Assembly: GCA_045592785.1 (NCBI GenBank)
Contig: JAZNVL010000010.1
Coordinates: 1 to 64,000, forward strand
Length of the DNA: 64,000 nucleotides
Source: RGIG8244 sp045592785
GTDB taxonomy: Bacteria; Verrucomicrobiota; Lentisphaeria; Victivallales; UBA1829
Direction of reading: 5' to 3'
Under the pieces are notes generated by a model that worked only from the letters and a program-made list of their open reading frames with translations, searched no databases and had not been told where the DNA came from. Numbering within the stretch: the stretch's first letter is position 1; every line of letters begins with the position of its first letter. Position numbers and translations under genes: made by a program. Below, piece by piece: positions 7,892 through 16,511 of the stretch.

Positions 7892-8896
7892 TCAGAGTTT
7901 GGAGACGTTTCCTGTTTCGGAGGACTCCATCATCGCCAGACCGAATTCCATAGCGGCGATCGCTTCTTCCACCCCGGCATAAGGCTTGTCGCCGTTCCGT
8001 GCGCAATCCACGATCTTCGCCATTTCAGTGGCATACATGCCGCCGGAAATGACATCCTGCAGAGGTCCGAGGATCCCGTCATCCACTTCGATCTCGGTGG
8101 CTGCACTGCCGATATCGAAGAACGTGAGCCCGTTGTCAGACAACTTCAATGCACCTTTATCCCCATAGACGACCATATCCGTCTGATTGGGACCGCCGCG
8201 GAGCCAGGAACATTCCATGTTACAGATGATGTTTTTGGGGAAGCGGACCGTTGCGCTGACATAGTCACGGGGTTTCTCGACCTTTTCATCCAGCATAAAG
8301 GCTTGCGCATAGACGCTTTCCGGTTTTCCGAACAAGCCATTGAGCAGGTCGCAATGATGTGCCAGCATATCCAGGATCACACCGCCGGACTTCTGATAAT
8401 CGGCGAACCAGTCGCCCCATTCCCGGGCATAACCGCCGAAAAGACAGGTGACCGATGCGCAGATGAGATTGCCGATCTTGCCTTCGTCGATCCGTTTTTT
8501 CAACGTCATGAACCCGGCAGAATATCTGCGGCAGAATCCGATGGCAAAGACGTTTTTATAACTCCGGAGCAGCGGGACAAGTTCCTCGAACTGCGCCCGG
8601 GTACGGCACAGGGGTTTTTCGCAGAAGATGGGTTTCCCTGCGGACATGGCAGCGCGCAGACCTTCAATGTGGCAATGCGTGGGAGATGTGATCACGATGA
8701 GATCCACATCGGCACTGTTCGCCACTTCCTCCGCACTGTTCATGACTCTGACCCCGGGGAATTTCTCCACGAACGCGCGGCTTTTTTCCGGGTTGATGTC
8801 GTAAGCGGCGGCGATTTCCACATCTTTGAGTTTCAAAAGATTTCCGGCATGCGCAGTTGCCATGCGCCCTGCCCCGATGATTCCGATCTTCAACAT
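7892..8896 (-). CDS. Gfo/Idh/MocA family oxidoreductase
   Basis: NAD(P)-dependent sugar or cyclitol dehydrogenase of 334 residues. The N-terminal Rossmann fold starts with GIIGAGRMATAHAGNL, the dinucleotide-binding half contains the catalytic EKP in FCEKPLCRT (around residue 97), and the C-terminal GFO_IDH domain has GGVILDMLAHHCDLLNGLFG with the usual D-x3-H pair. It resembles inositol 2-dehydrogenase-like enzymes but the substrate is not determined. Its AGGAG lies inside the last codons of the upstream epimerase gene, so the two are translationally linked. It is the last gene of the operon. Confidence 0.9.
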   Translation of the reverse strand: MLKIGIIGAGRMATAHAGNLLKLKDVEIAAAYDINPEKSRAFVEKFPGVRVMNSAEEVANSADVDLIVITSPTHCHIEGLRAAMSAGKPIFCEKPLCRTRAQFEELVPLLRSYKNVFAIGFCRRYSAGFMTLKKRIDEGKIGNLICASVTCLFGGYAREWGDWFADYQKSGGVILDMLAHHCDLLNGLFGKPESVYAQAFMLDEKVEKPRDYVSATVRFPKNIICNMECSWLRGGPNQTDMVVYGDKGALKLSDNGLTFFDIGSAATEIEVDDGILGPLQDVISGGMYATEMAKIVDCARNGDKPYAGVEEAIAAMEFGLAMMESSETGNVSKL

Positions 8897-8899
8897 GTT

Positions 8900-9721
8900 T
8901 TATTCTCCTTTCATGATTGATCTTATCAATTGAACTGCATTCTTGAAATCTTCTTCCTGTTCCGGGCCGGGCTTCAATTCCCGTTCGATGATCAATGGTC
9001 CGCTGAACCCGTTGTCAAGGACCCGTTTCAACAGGACTTTAAAGTTGGTCCCGCCCTGCCCCAAAACCGTTTCCCTGCCATGAGCGGCACCATCGACGGG
9101 CCGGACGGCATCCTTGCAATGAACGGTCAGGATCTTATCCGCCAGCTGATCCACCAGAAGTGCGGGGTCATCGTTGTCATAATAGAGGAAGTTTGCGGGA
9201 TCGAAATTGATGCCCACATTTTTCTCGTCGATGTCCGCGATCATTTTCTTCAGACACGCAACGGTTTCCGGTCCGGTCTCGAACATGAAATACTGATCAT
9301 GGATCGCGGCGAACCGTGCCAGCATCCGCAGATCGAGAATAAATTGTTCGTAGGTTTCGTCCTGTGTTTTCGGGACTTCGCCCACATGACAGGCGAAATA
9401 TTTGGCACCGAAACGGCGTCCCCACTCCATCTGACGGCAGGAAAGCGCGATGCGTTCCCCGCGATACCGGAGCGGAACGAGCCCCAATTCGTTCTCCCAT
9501 TGTCCGGGATAAGAGAAAAAGATGGTGGGGACAGAGAGATGATATTTCTGCAGGAGCGCGTGCAGCTGTTCCGTATTTTTCATGGCATCCGCCGTGGGCG
9601 CGAGCCAGTCTTCAAAGACCCCGGCAAGCTGAATACAATCCAGTCCGATTTCCGCGAAGAAAGCAGCCCTGCGTTCATCAATGCCGCCGCACCGATCCAA
9701 TACACCGACCATGTTATTCAT
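8900..9721 (-). CDS. Sugar phosphate isomerase/epimerase (AP-endonuclease 2-like TIM barrel)
   Basis: A 273-residue xylose-isomerase-like TIM barrel (IolE/IolI/Hyi type). Metal-site residues are suggested by FMFETGPETV (Glu), NFDPANFLYYDNDDP (Asp), LTVHCKDA (His) and LIIERELKPG (Glu). Enzymes of this group interconvert keto sugars or act on inositol intermediates. It lies 24 bases after nagA and 3 bases before the Gfo/Idh gene, a pairing that is very common in cyclitol and sugar-acid pathways. Specific substrate unknown. Confidence 0.87.
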   Translation of the reverse strand: MNNMVGVLDRCGGIDERRAAFFAEIGLDCIQLAGVFEDWLAPTADAMKNTEQLHALLQKYHLSVPTIFFSYPGQWENELGLVPLRYRGERIALSCRQMEWGRRFGAKYFACHVGEVPKTQDETYEQFILDLRMLARFAAIHDQYFMFETGPETVACLKKMIADIDEKNVGINFDPANFLYYDNDDPALLVDQLADKILTVHCKDAVRPVDGAAHGRETVLGQGGTNFKVLLKRVLDNGFSGPLIIERELKPGPEQEEDFKNAVQLIRSIMKGE

Positions 9722-9745
9722 TTTTTACAGTTCCTTATATTCTGT

Positions 9746-10891
9746 TCAGCATTGCCATTTGAGACAACCGCTGCAAATTGTTTTTCTGACATCCAGATTT
9801 TCATCCAGCATGACGATATCCGCGATAAACCCGTTTTCCAGTTTCCCGCGTTCGCCAAGCCCGAGGCTTTCCACCTGATTCCAGCTTGTCGCTCGGATCG
9901 CTTCGCATAACGGGAGTCCGGTCACACGCAGGAGCCGTTTCAGCCCGTTATGATAACGGAGCGTACTGCCCGCCACGGGTCCGGTGGTGAGCCTTGCGCA
10001 TCCATCTTTCACGACCACAGGCAGACCGCCCAGGGAATAATTTCCATCGGGCATGGCTGCGGCACGCATGGAATCGGTAATGAGCATCATGCGTTCCGGT
10101 CCTTTGAGTTTGGCAATGAGCGCAATCATCGGGTCACAGAGATGGACACCGTCGCAGATCATTTCCACATAGACATCATCCGCCATCAAACCGCCGCCGA
10201 CCATCCCGAACCGCAAGTGGTGGACGGGTGTCATGACATTGCAGAAGTGGGTCAGATGTTTCATCCCGGCGGCACGATGCTGTTCAAAGCAATCGTAATC
10301 CGCCTCGGAATGACCGCCGGAGGGCATGATCCCCCGCGCAGTCAGGGCTTTGGTGAATTCCAACGCGCCGGGCAGTTCCGGGGAGAAAGAGACTTTTTTC
10401 ACGGGTGAGATGCCATTCAATTCATCCACGATGCCGATTTCCGGATCTTTCAGAAAGGCGGGGTTCTGCGCACCCGCACAGGGCGGATTGAAGAACGGAC
10501 CTTCCAGGTGGATCCCCAACAGAGTCGCACCATCGGTGACGTTCCGCTTGTAATCTTCCGCCAGATGACACAGGGAACGCAGATCGTCATAGGAGACACT
10601 CAAAGAAGTCGCCAGGAATCCGGTGACGCCATCCTGCAATTTTCCCTTCCCGATCACCTCAAAAGCATTTGCGGTGCCGTCACAGAAATCATGATCCGAT
10701 CTGCCGTGGGAATGAATGTCGATGAACCCGGGCGCGGCAATGAGACCGGCACCGTCGATGACCGCATCCGGAACGTCCGGTTCTGCCTGCGTACCGATCG
10801 CGGCGATCCGGTCATTTTCCATCATGATCCAGCCCCGGGGGATATCCACGCCGGGCGAGATGATACGGCAATTCTTGATCAGCGTTTTCAT
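9746..10891 (-). CDS. nagA: N-acetylglucosamine-6-phosphate deacetylase
   Basis: Removes acetate from GlcNAc-6-P in amino-sugar catabolism. The 381 residues have the usual length. Metal and substrate motifs are FIDIHSHG (His60, His62), HLEGPFF (Glu130), SGGHSEAD (His194), HLTHFCNVM (His215) and the catalytic acid LITDSMRA (Asp273). The start codon overlaps the nagB stop (ATGA), so the pair is translationally coupled. NagA and NagB act in sequence, giving fructose-6-phosphate, ammonia and acetate. Confidence 0.95.
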   Translation of the reverse strand: MKTLIKNCRIISPGVDIPRGWIMMENDRIAAIGTQAEPDVPDAVIDGAGLIAAPGFIDIHSHGRSDHDFCDGTANAFEVIGKGKLQDGVTGFLATSLSVSYDDLRSLCHLAEDYKRNVTDGATLLGIHLEGPFFNPPCAGAQNPAFLKDPEIGIVDELNGISPVKKVSFSPELPGALEFTKALTARGIMPSGGHSEADYDCFEQHRAAGMKHLTHFCNVMTPVHHLRFGMVGGGLMADDVYVEMICDGVHLCDPMIALIAKLKGPERMMLITDSMRAAAMPDGNYSLGGLPVVVKDGCARLTTGPVAGSTLRYHNGLKRLLRVTGLPLCEAIRATSWNQVESLGLGERGKLENGFIADIVMLDENLDVRKTICSGCLKWQC

Positions 10892-11676
10892 ACGAGGGGA
10901 TCCAGATCGATCTTATCGGTTGTATATACGAGAGTGAAATCGGGATGTTCCAACAGGTAGGATGCGGGCAGTTCAGGCGTGGCTTTTCCGCCGCCGATCA
11001 TGGTGCGCAACGGGGCTTCCTGCTGGGCGAAACATGCCAGCAGAAGTTCCTGTTTCGATGCCAGAATGGGCTTCATCCCGGTGGTCGCGGCGAACCGGGG
11101 CATGAGAGAACGGTTGCCGCCCGCCGTAAGTGCAGTATTCTGGTCGATGGTCTCCTTTGTCAGCGGGAGAACGCGGGTGGGCAGGTTTCCGAAATCCGCC
11201 ACCGAAATATCCGTTTCCTTTTCCGGCTCATTGAATGCGATATGGCCGTTGAACCCGATCCCCAGGAGCTGAAGATCAAGTCCGCCGGCGGCTTCCAGTT
11301 CCCGGTCGAACTTTGCAGGATCGGCGGGATCGGGAAAATGCGCCTGTTCCTCTGTGAAATTGCGTTCCGGCGCGAAACGGTTGAACAGGTTTTCGTGCAT
11401 GTATTTCCAGTAACTCAACGGGTGATCGTGGGGAATGGCATGGGATTCATCCGAAGCGTATTCATCCAGATTCCAGGTTTGAAGACGGGTGAGATCGATC
11501 TGCGCCCGGTTCAGTTTTTCCGCAAGGATCCGGTAGAGTTCGATCATGGTGTTTCCGGTCGCCAAACCCAGATTGAAATGTTTTCCGCTGGAAAGCGCGT
11601 TGACAAGGGCATCGTAAATGATATCCGCGCCGCGCTGACTCATGGTCTGATAATCAGGGACTTTAATAACGTTCAT
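10888..11676 (-). CDS. nagB: Glucosamine-6-phosphate deaminase
   Basis: Converts glucosamine-6-P to fructose-6-P and ammonia. About 262 residues from MNVIKVPDYQ at 11676, chosen because AAAGGAG lies 6 bases upstream; a longer frame reaches 11700. Family motifs are LGLATGNTMIELYR, TWNLDEYA and the active-site block GIGFNGHIAFNEPE. The residue before GHI is Asn, as in Gram-positive NagB types, rather than the Asp of the E. coli enzyme. It overlaps nagA by four bases. Confidence 0.94.
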   Translation of the reverse strand: MNVIKVPDYQTMSQRGADIIYDALVNALSSGKHFNLGLATGNTMIELYRILAEKLNRAQIDLTRLQTWNLDEYASDESHAIPHDHPLSYWKYMHENLFNRFAPERNFTEEQAHFPDPADPAKFDRELEAAGGLDLQLLGIGFNGHIAFNEPEKETDISVADFGNLPTRVLPLTKETIDQNTALTAGGNRSLMPRFAATTGMKPILASKQELLLACFAQQEAPLRTMIGGGKATPELPASYLLEHPDFTLVYTTDKIDLDPLV

Positions 11677-11696
11677 ATTGTCTCCTTTCCCGGCGG

Positions 11697-12707
11697 TCAA
11701 ATACCTGCCAGCAGTTCTTCCACCGTCTTGACGTTCAAAGAGGTATACTTCTTCAACTGCACTTTTGTGCAGGGGGAAGCCGTGACGATCACATCCGATT
11801 CCGGATGATCCGCACGGGCTTCGATATAGGCTGCCAGTTTTCCGATGAGTTCCGGCTCGATTTTATCCAGAACGACTGCGCCCTCTGCGCAGGTGCAGGA
11901 TTCTTCGTCGTTGGTCCCGAAGGGTTTCAGGTTTGCCCCGTTGGCTTTCAGCAGGGCTTTCGGGAATGCGTAATCGTTATTGTAATTCCGCAGGAAATCG
12001 CTTTCCAGATAATACACATCACCCAGATTTTTCCCGGTAACCCCGGCAAGGTATTCCGTGGTGTGCATGACCTTCCCGGGAACCGTGATCCCCAGTTCCG
12101 GACAGGTATTCACCAGCATATCGTAGACCGCCGGATTGCTGACAACGATCGTTTCCGCTTTCGTTTCCGTCAGGACACGGACGAATTTTTCTGCGACACG
12201 TTTTGCGGCAGCACGGAACCCGAGGACGTACAATCCTTTCCCGCAGGAACCGCCGGACACCGTTTGGAATCCCTCTGCCAGTTTAGCGAATGCGGCGGCA
12301 GCACCGGACTCCACGGAATACCCGTCGGCGACATACGCCACAGCACCATCCCCGGAAACGGTCCAGTCGTTCCAGTTTTCCAGTTCGGCGGCGATGGCTT
12401 TGATCGTATCAGGGGCGGCGCCCATCTCCACGATATCCGCACGGTACGCCAGAGTCAGCCCGACTTCATCGAAGTGATGAACACAGTTCCGGCGACATAC
12501 TCCGCTCAAATCGGAACGGTACATGGTCCGGATCAGGTCTTCATTGGTGAATGTTTCCGGGTGGAGTGTTGCGCCGTAGATCATGGAGGCGCGTACCCGG
12601 GGCGTATCGGCTTCGGTGAACGTCACGTTACCGATTCCGGAGAGATGACGGCACATGAAACAGAACCGGCAATATTTGATCGCATCACTGAAATGTTCAA
12701 TATTCAT
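11697..12707 (-). CDS. Fe-S protein with CCG/HdrD-like features, partner of the FAD oxidase
   Basis: 336 residues. Cys13, Cys16 and Cys19 (KYCRFCFMC) with a distant CRRNC (Cys71, Cys75) could hold one [4Fe-4S] cluster. The last third contains CTCAEG and VIVTASPCTKVQLKK, which resemble a decayed CCG domain of the GlcF/HdrD type. It is immediately downstream (14 bases) of a GlcD/AGPS-like flavoprotein, the usual partner of GlcF-like subunits, so it probably passes electrons from that dehydrogenase to a carrier. It has fewer cysteines than GlcF. The assignment comes from motifs and context. Confidence 0.7.
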   Translation of the reverse strand: MNIEHFSDAIKYCRFCFMCRHLSGIGNVTFTEADTPRVRASMIYGATLHPETFTNEDLIRTMYRSDLSGVCRRNCVHHFDEVGLTLAYRADIVEMGAAPDTIKAIAAELENWNDWTVSGDGAVAYVADGYSVESGAAAAFAKLAEGFQTVSGGSCGKGLYVLGFRAAAKRVAEKFVRVLTETKAETIVVSNPAVYDMLVNTCPELGITVPGKVMHTTEYLAGVTGKNLGDVYYLESDFLRNYNNDYAFPKALLKANGANLKPFGTNDEESCTCAEGAVVLDKIEPELIGKLAAYIEARADHPESDVIVTASPCTKVQLKKYTSLNVKTVEELLAGI

Positions 12708-12721
12708 CGTTCAAGCTCCTT

Positions 12722-14167
12722 TCAAAGTCCCATTTTCCCGGGATTCATGATGTGATTGGGGTCCAACTGCTTTTTGATCCCTTCGAGAACCGGCATGGCG
12801 GGACCGTACAGGTATTTCATGAAACGGCCCAGTTTCAAGCCGACACCGTGATGTTCGTTGATCACGCCGCCGTTATCGATCGCAGCTTTGATCGCCATAT
12901 CCCAGACCCGGTTGTAAAGGGCAACTGCTTCCCGGGGATCTTTCGGAACGGCATCTTCCTCAAAGATGAACCGGGCGTACAGCATACACCCCCATTCGTA
13001 CCAGTGGGAGAAATGGCCGATGAATCTGGCCTGCGGGAAGTTTTCGTTCACCACCTTCTTCATGGCGTAATACACGTTTTCAATGTTGGCGAAGGTCGCC
13101 ACGGTGTCAAGGGTCCCGTACGCCTGGGGCACATGGAAGATATACGGCGGATAGAAGAACTTATATTTGTTTTCCCACCAGAGATCGCCGCCCTTGCTGC
13201 CAAGATCCTGTCCGTGATACTTGTTTTCCATGATCTCACGGGCATACCGCATCTGACAATCCACGATATCGGCATATCCGTCGAACCCGAAAACCAGATA
13301 CGCGCCCTGTTCCAGATCCATCCCGAACACTTTGCGGACATGGGTCTTGGTCTCCGTTTCATCATACAACCGGATGGCGCAGGGCTGCAAACGGCTCCGC
13401 ATCAATTCCGCGCCTGCACGCATCGCCGTATGGAAATCTTTGAAGATATACGCACGGAATTCCCGTTTTTCCGGCTGGGGATGAACTTTCAGTGTCACTT
13501 CCGTGATCACGCCGAGTGTACCTTCGCTCCCCACATAAAGCATGGTGAGATCGGGCCCGGAAGCATGACGGGGAACCGGAAGGGTCCGGATGATCTCGCC
13601 GGTGGGTGTCACCACTTCCAGCGACATGACCATATCTTCGATCTTGCCGTATTTCGTGGAAAGGACACCGGTCCCGCGGTGTGCCAGGAATCCGCCGATG
13701 GTGGCGCAGGAAATGGATGCCGGCAGGTGCATGGTGGAGAAACCTTCCTTGTTGCAGTTCCATTCCAGATGCTGGGCGATGATCCCGGTCTGACACCGTA
13801 CGGTCATGGATTCCTTATCCACGCCGTAATATTTGTTCATGCGTTTCATATCCAGAATGATCCCGCCGAAAACGGGAAGCGCACCGCCCTGGGAACCGGA
13901 ACCGCCGCCCCAGGGGACCACAGGGATCCGGTACTGATTGGCGATCTTCATGATCTTTGCGACTTCTTCGGCAGTGGACGGATGACAGACGAAATCCGGT
14001 TTCGGTGTTTCCATACCGCGATCGTGCCACATTTCCGGGATCCAGTAATAATCCACGGAATGACCGAACCGGTCGACGTCGCGTACGCCTACGAATTCTT
14101 TCCCGAGTACATCCAGCAGTTCCGTGTGGATCATCTCATACATGTAACTGTTTTTTCCCGGTAACAT
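12722..14167 (-). CDS. FAD-binding oxidase (GlcD/alkylglycerone-phosphate-synthase type)
   Basis: About 481 residues from MLPGKNSYMYEMIH at 14167, which has GGAG six bases upstream; longer starts lack a ribosome site. The PCMH-type FAD domain shows PVVPWGGGSGSQGGALP, SATIGG-like CATIGGFLAHRGTGVLSTKYG and VGSEGTLGVITEVTLKV. The C-terminal cap domain ends with GGVINEHHGVGLKLGRFM and LDPNHIMNPGKMGL. The HHGVG motif resembles alkyldihydroxyacetonephosphate synthase and related FAD oxidases. With the following Fe-S gene it should oxidise a hydroxy-acid or sugar-acid intermediate. Substrate unknown. Confidence 0.85.
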   Translation of the reverse strand: MLPGKNSYMYEMIHTELLDVLGKEFVGVRDVDRFGHSVDYYWIPEMWHDRGMETPKPDFVCHPSTAEEVAKIMKIANQYRIPVVPWGGGSGSQGGALPVFGGIILDMKRMNKYYGVDKESMTVRCQTGIIAQHLEWNCNKEGFSTMHLPASISCATIGGFLAHRGTGVLSTKYGKIEDMVMSLEVVTPTGEIIRTLPVPRHASGPDLTMLYVGSEGTLGVITEVTLKVHPQPEKREFRAYIFKDFHTAMRAGAELMRSRLQPCAIRLYDETETKTHVRKVFGMDLEQGAYLVFGFDGYADIVDCQMRYAREIMENKYHGQDLGSKGGDLWWENKYKFFYPPYIFHVPQAYGTLDTVATFANIENVYYAMKKVVNENFPQARFIGHFSHWYEWGCMLYARFIFEEDAVPKDPREAVALYNRVWDMAIKAAIDNGGVINEHHGVGLKLGRFMKYLYGPAMPVLEGIKKQLDPNHIMNPGKMGL

Positions 14168-14189
14168 AGTATTCTCCATATTGTTTTGA

Positions 14190-15695
14190 TTATTTTTCAG
14201 CATAAACCGGAGCCAGCGCATCGTGAATGGCACGGTATTTCCGGAATCCTTCCCGGTAAAACGCCGTCAATGCCGCATCCGGCGTCAGCGCACGCTCCAC
14301 ATTCAAACATTGTTTCACCGCCGCTTTGCGGTCGGCAAAAACACCCGCACCCGTACCCGCAAGCAGTGCCGCCCCGAAAGAAGCATCCCCGGGGACCGGG
14401 ATCTGCACCGGGACACCGAACACATTGCAGATGATCTCACTCCAGAGTGTTCCCCGTGCGCCGCCGCCGATCAGAAAGATCCGGTTCACCGGAAGTCCCA
14501 TTTCTTCGATGGTCCCGTAACAATCCCGCAGGGAATATGCCACGCCTTCCAATACCGCCCGGATCATGTCTCCCTTTCCCGTACGGATGGAGACACCCGT
14601 AAAACTTGCCCGCAGATCGGCATCCCAATAGGGGGAACGTTCTCCCTGCAGATAGGGGTGGAACATCACGCCGCCGGAACCGGGCGGGGATGACTCCGCC
14701 AGGCGGTCCATCCGTGCGAAAGGATTTTCTCCGTTCAACCGGGCGTGTTCCACTTCCTCCTGACAGAGCGTATCGCGCATCCAACGCTGACACAAAGCCG
14801 CCGCATTGGTCGCCGAGACCGTGTACCACATGCCTTCGATCACATGAGAATAAGTCAAAGTCGTGGCAAAGGGATGCGGTTCCGCCGTCATGACGTTCAC
14901 ATTCCCCGCCGTGGCGAGCTTGACGATGCAGTCCCCGGGTTCGATCGCCCCTGCCCCGTAATCTTCCACCGCGGAATCCGAGGTCCCGCAGATCACAACG
15001 GTCCCTTCCGGGAGTCCGGTGACGGCTGCGGCATCCGCAGTCACGGAGCCGACGGGGTCCGCCGGGTTCACCAGCGCGGGCAGCTGTTCCGGGCGGATCC
15101 CTGCCAGCGCAGCCAATTCCTCCGACCAGGTCATGCGTTTCATATCAAAGAAGAGCGTACCCTGCGCTTCGATGCAGTCCGTGACCGCGACCCCGGTGAC
15201 AAGATAGCGGACATAATCCTTGACGAAGAGGATCTTTTCTGTTTTCGCCAGAGCCTCCGGCTCATGTTTCCGGAGCCAGAGCATCTGGGGGAGAGTCCAG
15301 GTGGGCGTGGGCTGCTGATAAGCAGTCTGAAAGATGAGCTCCCCGTAATTTTCCCGGAGATATTTACATTCCTCCACGCTGCGCTGATCGGTCCACATGA
15401 TCGTCTTCCGGACCGGACGCATGTGTGAATCCAGCAGGACCGCATTATGGGTGGACCCGTCAAAACTGATCGACAGCACACGGTCAAGGTCGATCCCGTT
15501 CTGCCGGAGTTTTTTCAATGCCCGGCACATGGCATCATACCAGTCCGCCGGATCCTGTTCGGACCAGCCGGGCTGTGCATGTTCCGTGGGGTATTCTTCG
15601 GAGGCTTCCCCGGCGAAGGAACCGGAGACATGGAGAGCCGTCACTTTGCACCCGCCTGTCCCGAAGTCGATACCCAAAAGCAGATCTTTCATCAT
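14190..15695 (-). CDS. FGGY-family carbohydrate kinase (xylulokinase-like)
   Basis: About 501 residues. The start at 15695 overlaps the stop of the IolB-like gene (ATGA) and follows GGGGA. The N-terminal phosphate loop GIDFGTGGCKVTALH, the substrate block SISFDGSTHNAVLLD, the catalytic segment GTSDSAVEDYGAGAIEPGD and the adenosine loop FLIGGGARGTLWSEII are in the expected order. FGGY kinases phosphorylate pentuloses, pentitols, gluconate or glycerol. Xylulokinase is the nearest general label, and the operon suggests a sugar acid or ketose intermediate. Confidence 0.9.
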   Translation of the reverse strand: MMKDLLLGIDFGTGGCKVTALHVSGSFAGEASEEYPTEHAQPGWSEQDPADWYDAMCRALKKLRQNGIDLDRVLSISFDGSTHNAVLLDSHMRPVRKTIMWTDQRSVEECKYLRENYGELIFQTAYQQPTPTWTLPQMLWLRKHEPEALAKTEKILFVKDYVRYLVTGVAVTDCIEAQGTLFFDMKRMTWSEELAALAGIRPEQLPALVNPADPVGSVTADAAAVTGLPEGTVVICGTSDSAVEDYGAGAIEPGDCIVKLATAGNVNVMTAEPHPFATTLTYSHVIEGMWYTVSATNAAALCQRWMRDTLCQEEVEHARLNGENPFARMDRLAESSPPGSGGVMFHPYLQGERSPYWDADLRASFTGVSIRTGKGDMIRAVLEGVAYSLRDCYGTIEEMGLPVNRIFLIGGGARGTLWSEIICNVFGVPVQIPVPGDASFGAALLAGTGAGVFADRKAAVKQCLNVERALTPDAALTAFYREGFRKYRAIHDALAPVYAEK

Positions 15696-16492
15696 TTGAT
15701 CCCCGCGTGTACCGGATCTTTGGAGGAAACAAGACCTCGTCCGTTTTCCCCTGCCATGGTCCAGAGGTAATACATCTGATAACCCGGTGCGCCGCATAAG
15801 GGGTGATACCCTTCCGCGATCGCCACAGTATCGTTGTGCTTGACGGTGTACGTTTCGTCAATGGAGCCATCCGGCTGATAAACCCGCTGGATCCCGAATC
15901 CCTCTTCGGGGGCAAAACGGTAAAAATAGGTTTCCTCCATATCCAGTTCCTCCGGCGGATTCGTGACATCATGACGGTGCGGCGGATAGCCGGACCAGTT
16001 GCCGGAGGGGATCATGCCTTCCCCGATGTAAAAGTGTTCGGAATCAAATGTTTCATCCAGAATGATCTCGGACGTACGGAAGAAGTTCCGTGTCCCGATC
16101 TCGATATGACGGGTGCCTTCCGGACGGATCAGGGTCGGCGCGGCGGTGTCACGGGTCACAGGAGAACCGTTGAACGCCAGTTCCACATCGGACAACGCTT
16201 CGATGGTATAATCGGTATGCCGCGGCAGGTAAAGACAATGGGGTTTCCCGGTGAAGGGACTTGTTCTGCCGTCGGTGACAGCGAACGACCATCCGTCGCC
16301 GGCGGCTTTGAAGTTTCCGCCCATGAGGACGAGTGCGACTTCCATTTCTCCGGTGGAACTGCTGTAAGAAGTTCCCTGCGCCAGTTTGATCAGACCGAAG
16401 GTGGTGAGTTTCATATTGTATTCGCCCACATCAAACACTTTATTGTACCCCTGTACGGGTTTCATGCGGATCAAAAGATCTTTGTCGTTCAT
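15692..16492 (-). CDS. 5-deoxy-glucuronate isomerase family protein (IolB-like)
   Basis: A 266-residue bicupin. C-terminal cupin signatures include YPPHRHD, EELDMEETYFYRF, GFGIQRVYQPDGSIDETY, GYHPLCGAPGYQMYYLWTMAGE; the histidines and glutamate would bind the metal. IolB turns 5-deoxy-glucuronate into 5-dehydro-2-deoxy-gluconate during myo-inositol breakdown. IolD and IolE-defining genes are not obvious here, so this may be an IolB homologue acting on a related uronate. It sits 19 bases after the PfkB kinase gene and overlaps the FGGY kinase gene. Confidence 0.85.
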   Translation of the reverse strand: MNDKDLLIRMKPVQGYNKVFDVGEYNMKLTTFGLIKLAQGTSYSSSTGEMEVALVLMGGNFKAAGDGWSFAVTDGRTSPFTGKPHCLYLPRHTDYTIEALSDVELAFNGSPVTRDTAAPTLIRPEGTRHIEIGTRNFFRTSEIILDETFDSEHFYIGEGMIPSGNWSGYPPHRHDVTNPPEELDMEETYFYRFAPEEGFGIQRVYQPDGSIDETYTVKHNDTVAIAEGYHPLCGAPGYQMYYLWTMAGENGRGLVSSKDPVHAGIK

Positions 16493-16511
16493 CGTCGTTC
16501 CTTTCCTGTTT

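Noticed and set aside
10888..11676. Loss of the catalytic Asp in NagB (NGHIAFNEP)
   Set aside because: Asn at this place is usual in Gram-positive-type NagB enzymes, so it is not a sign of inactivity.
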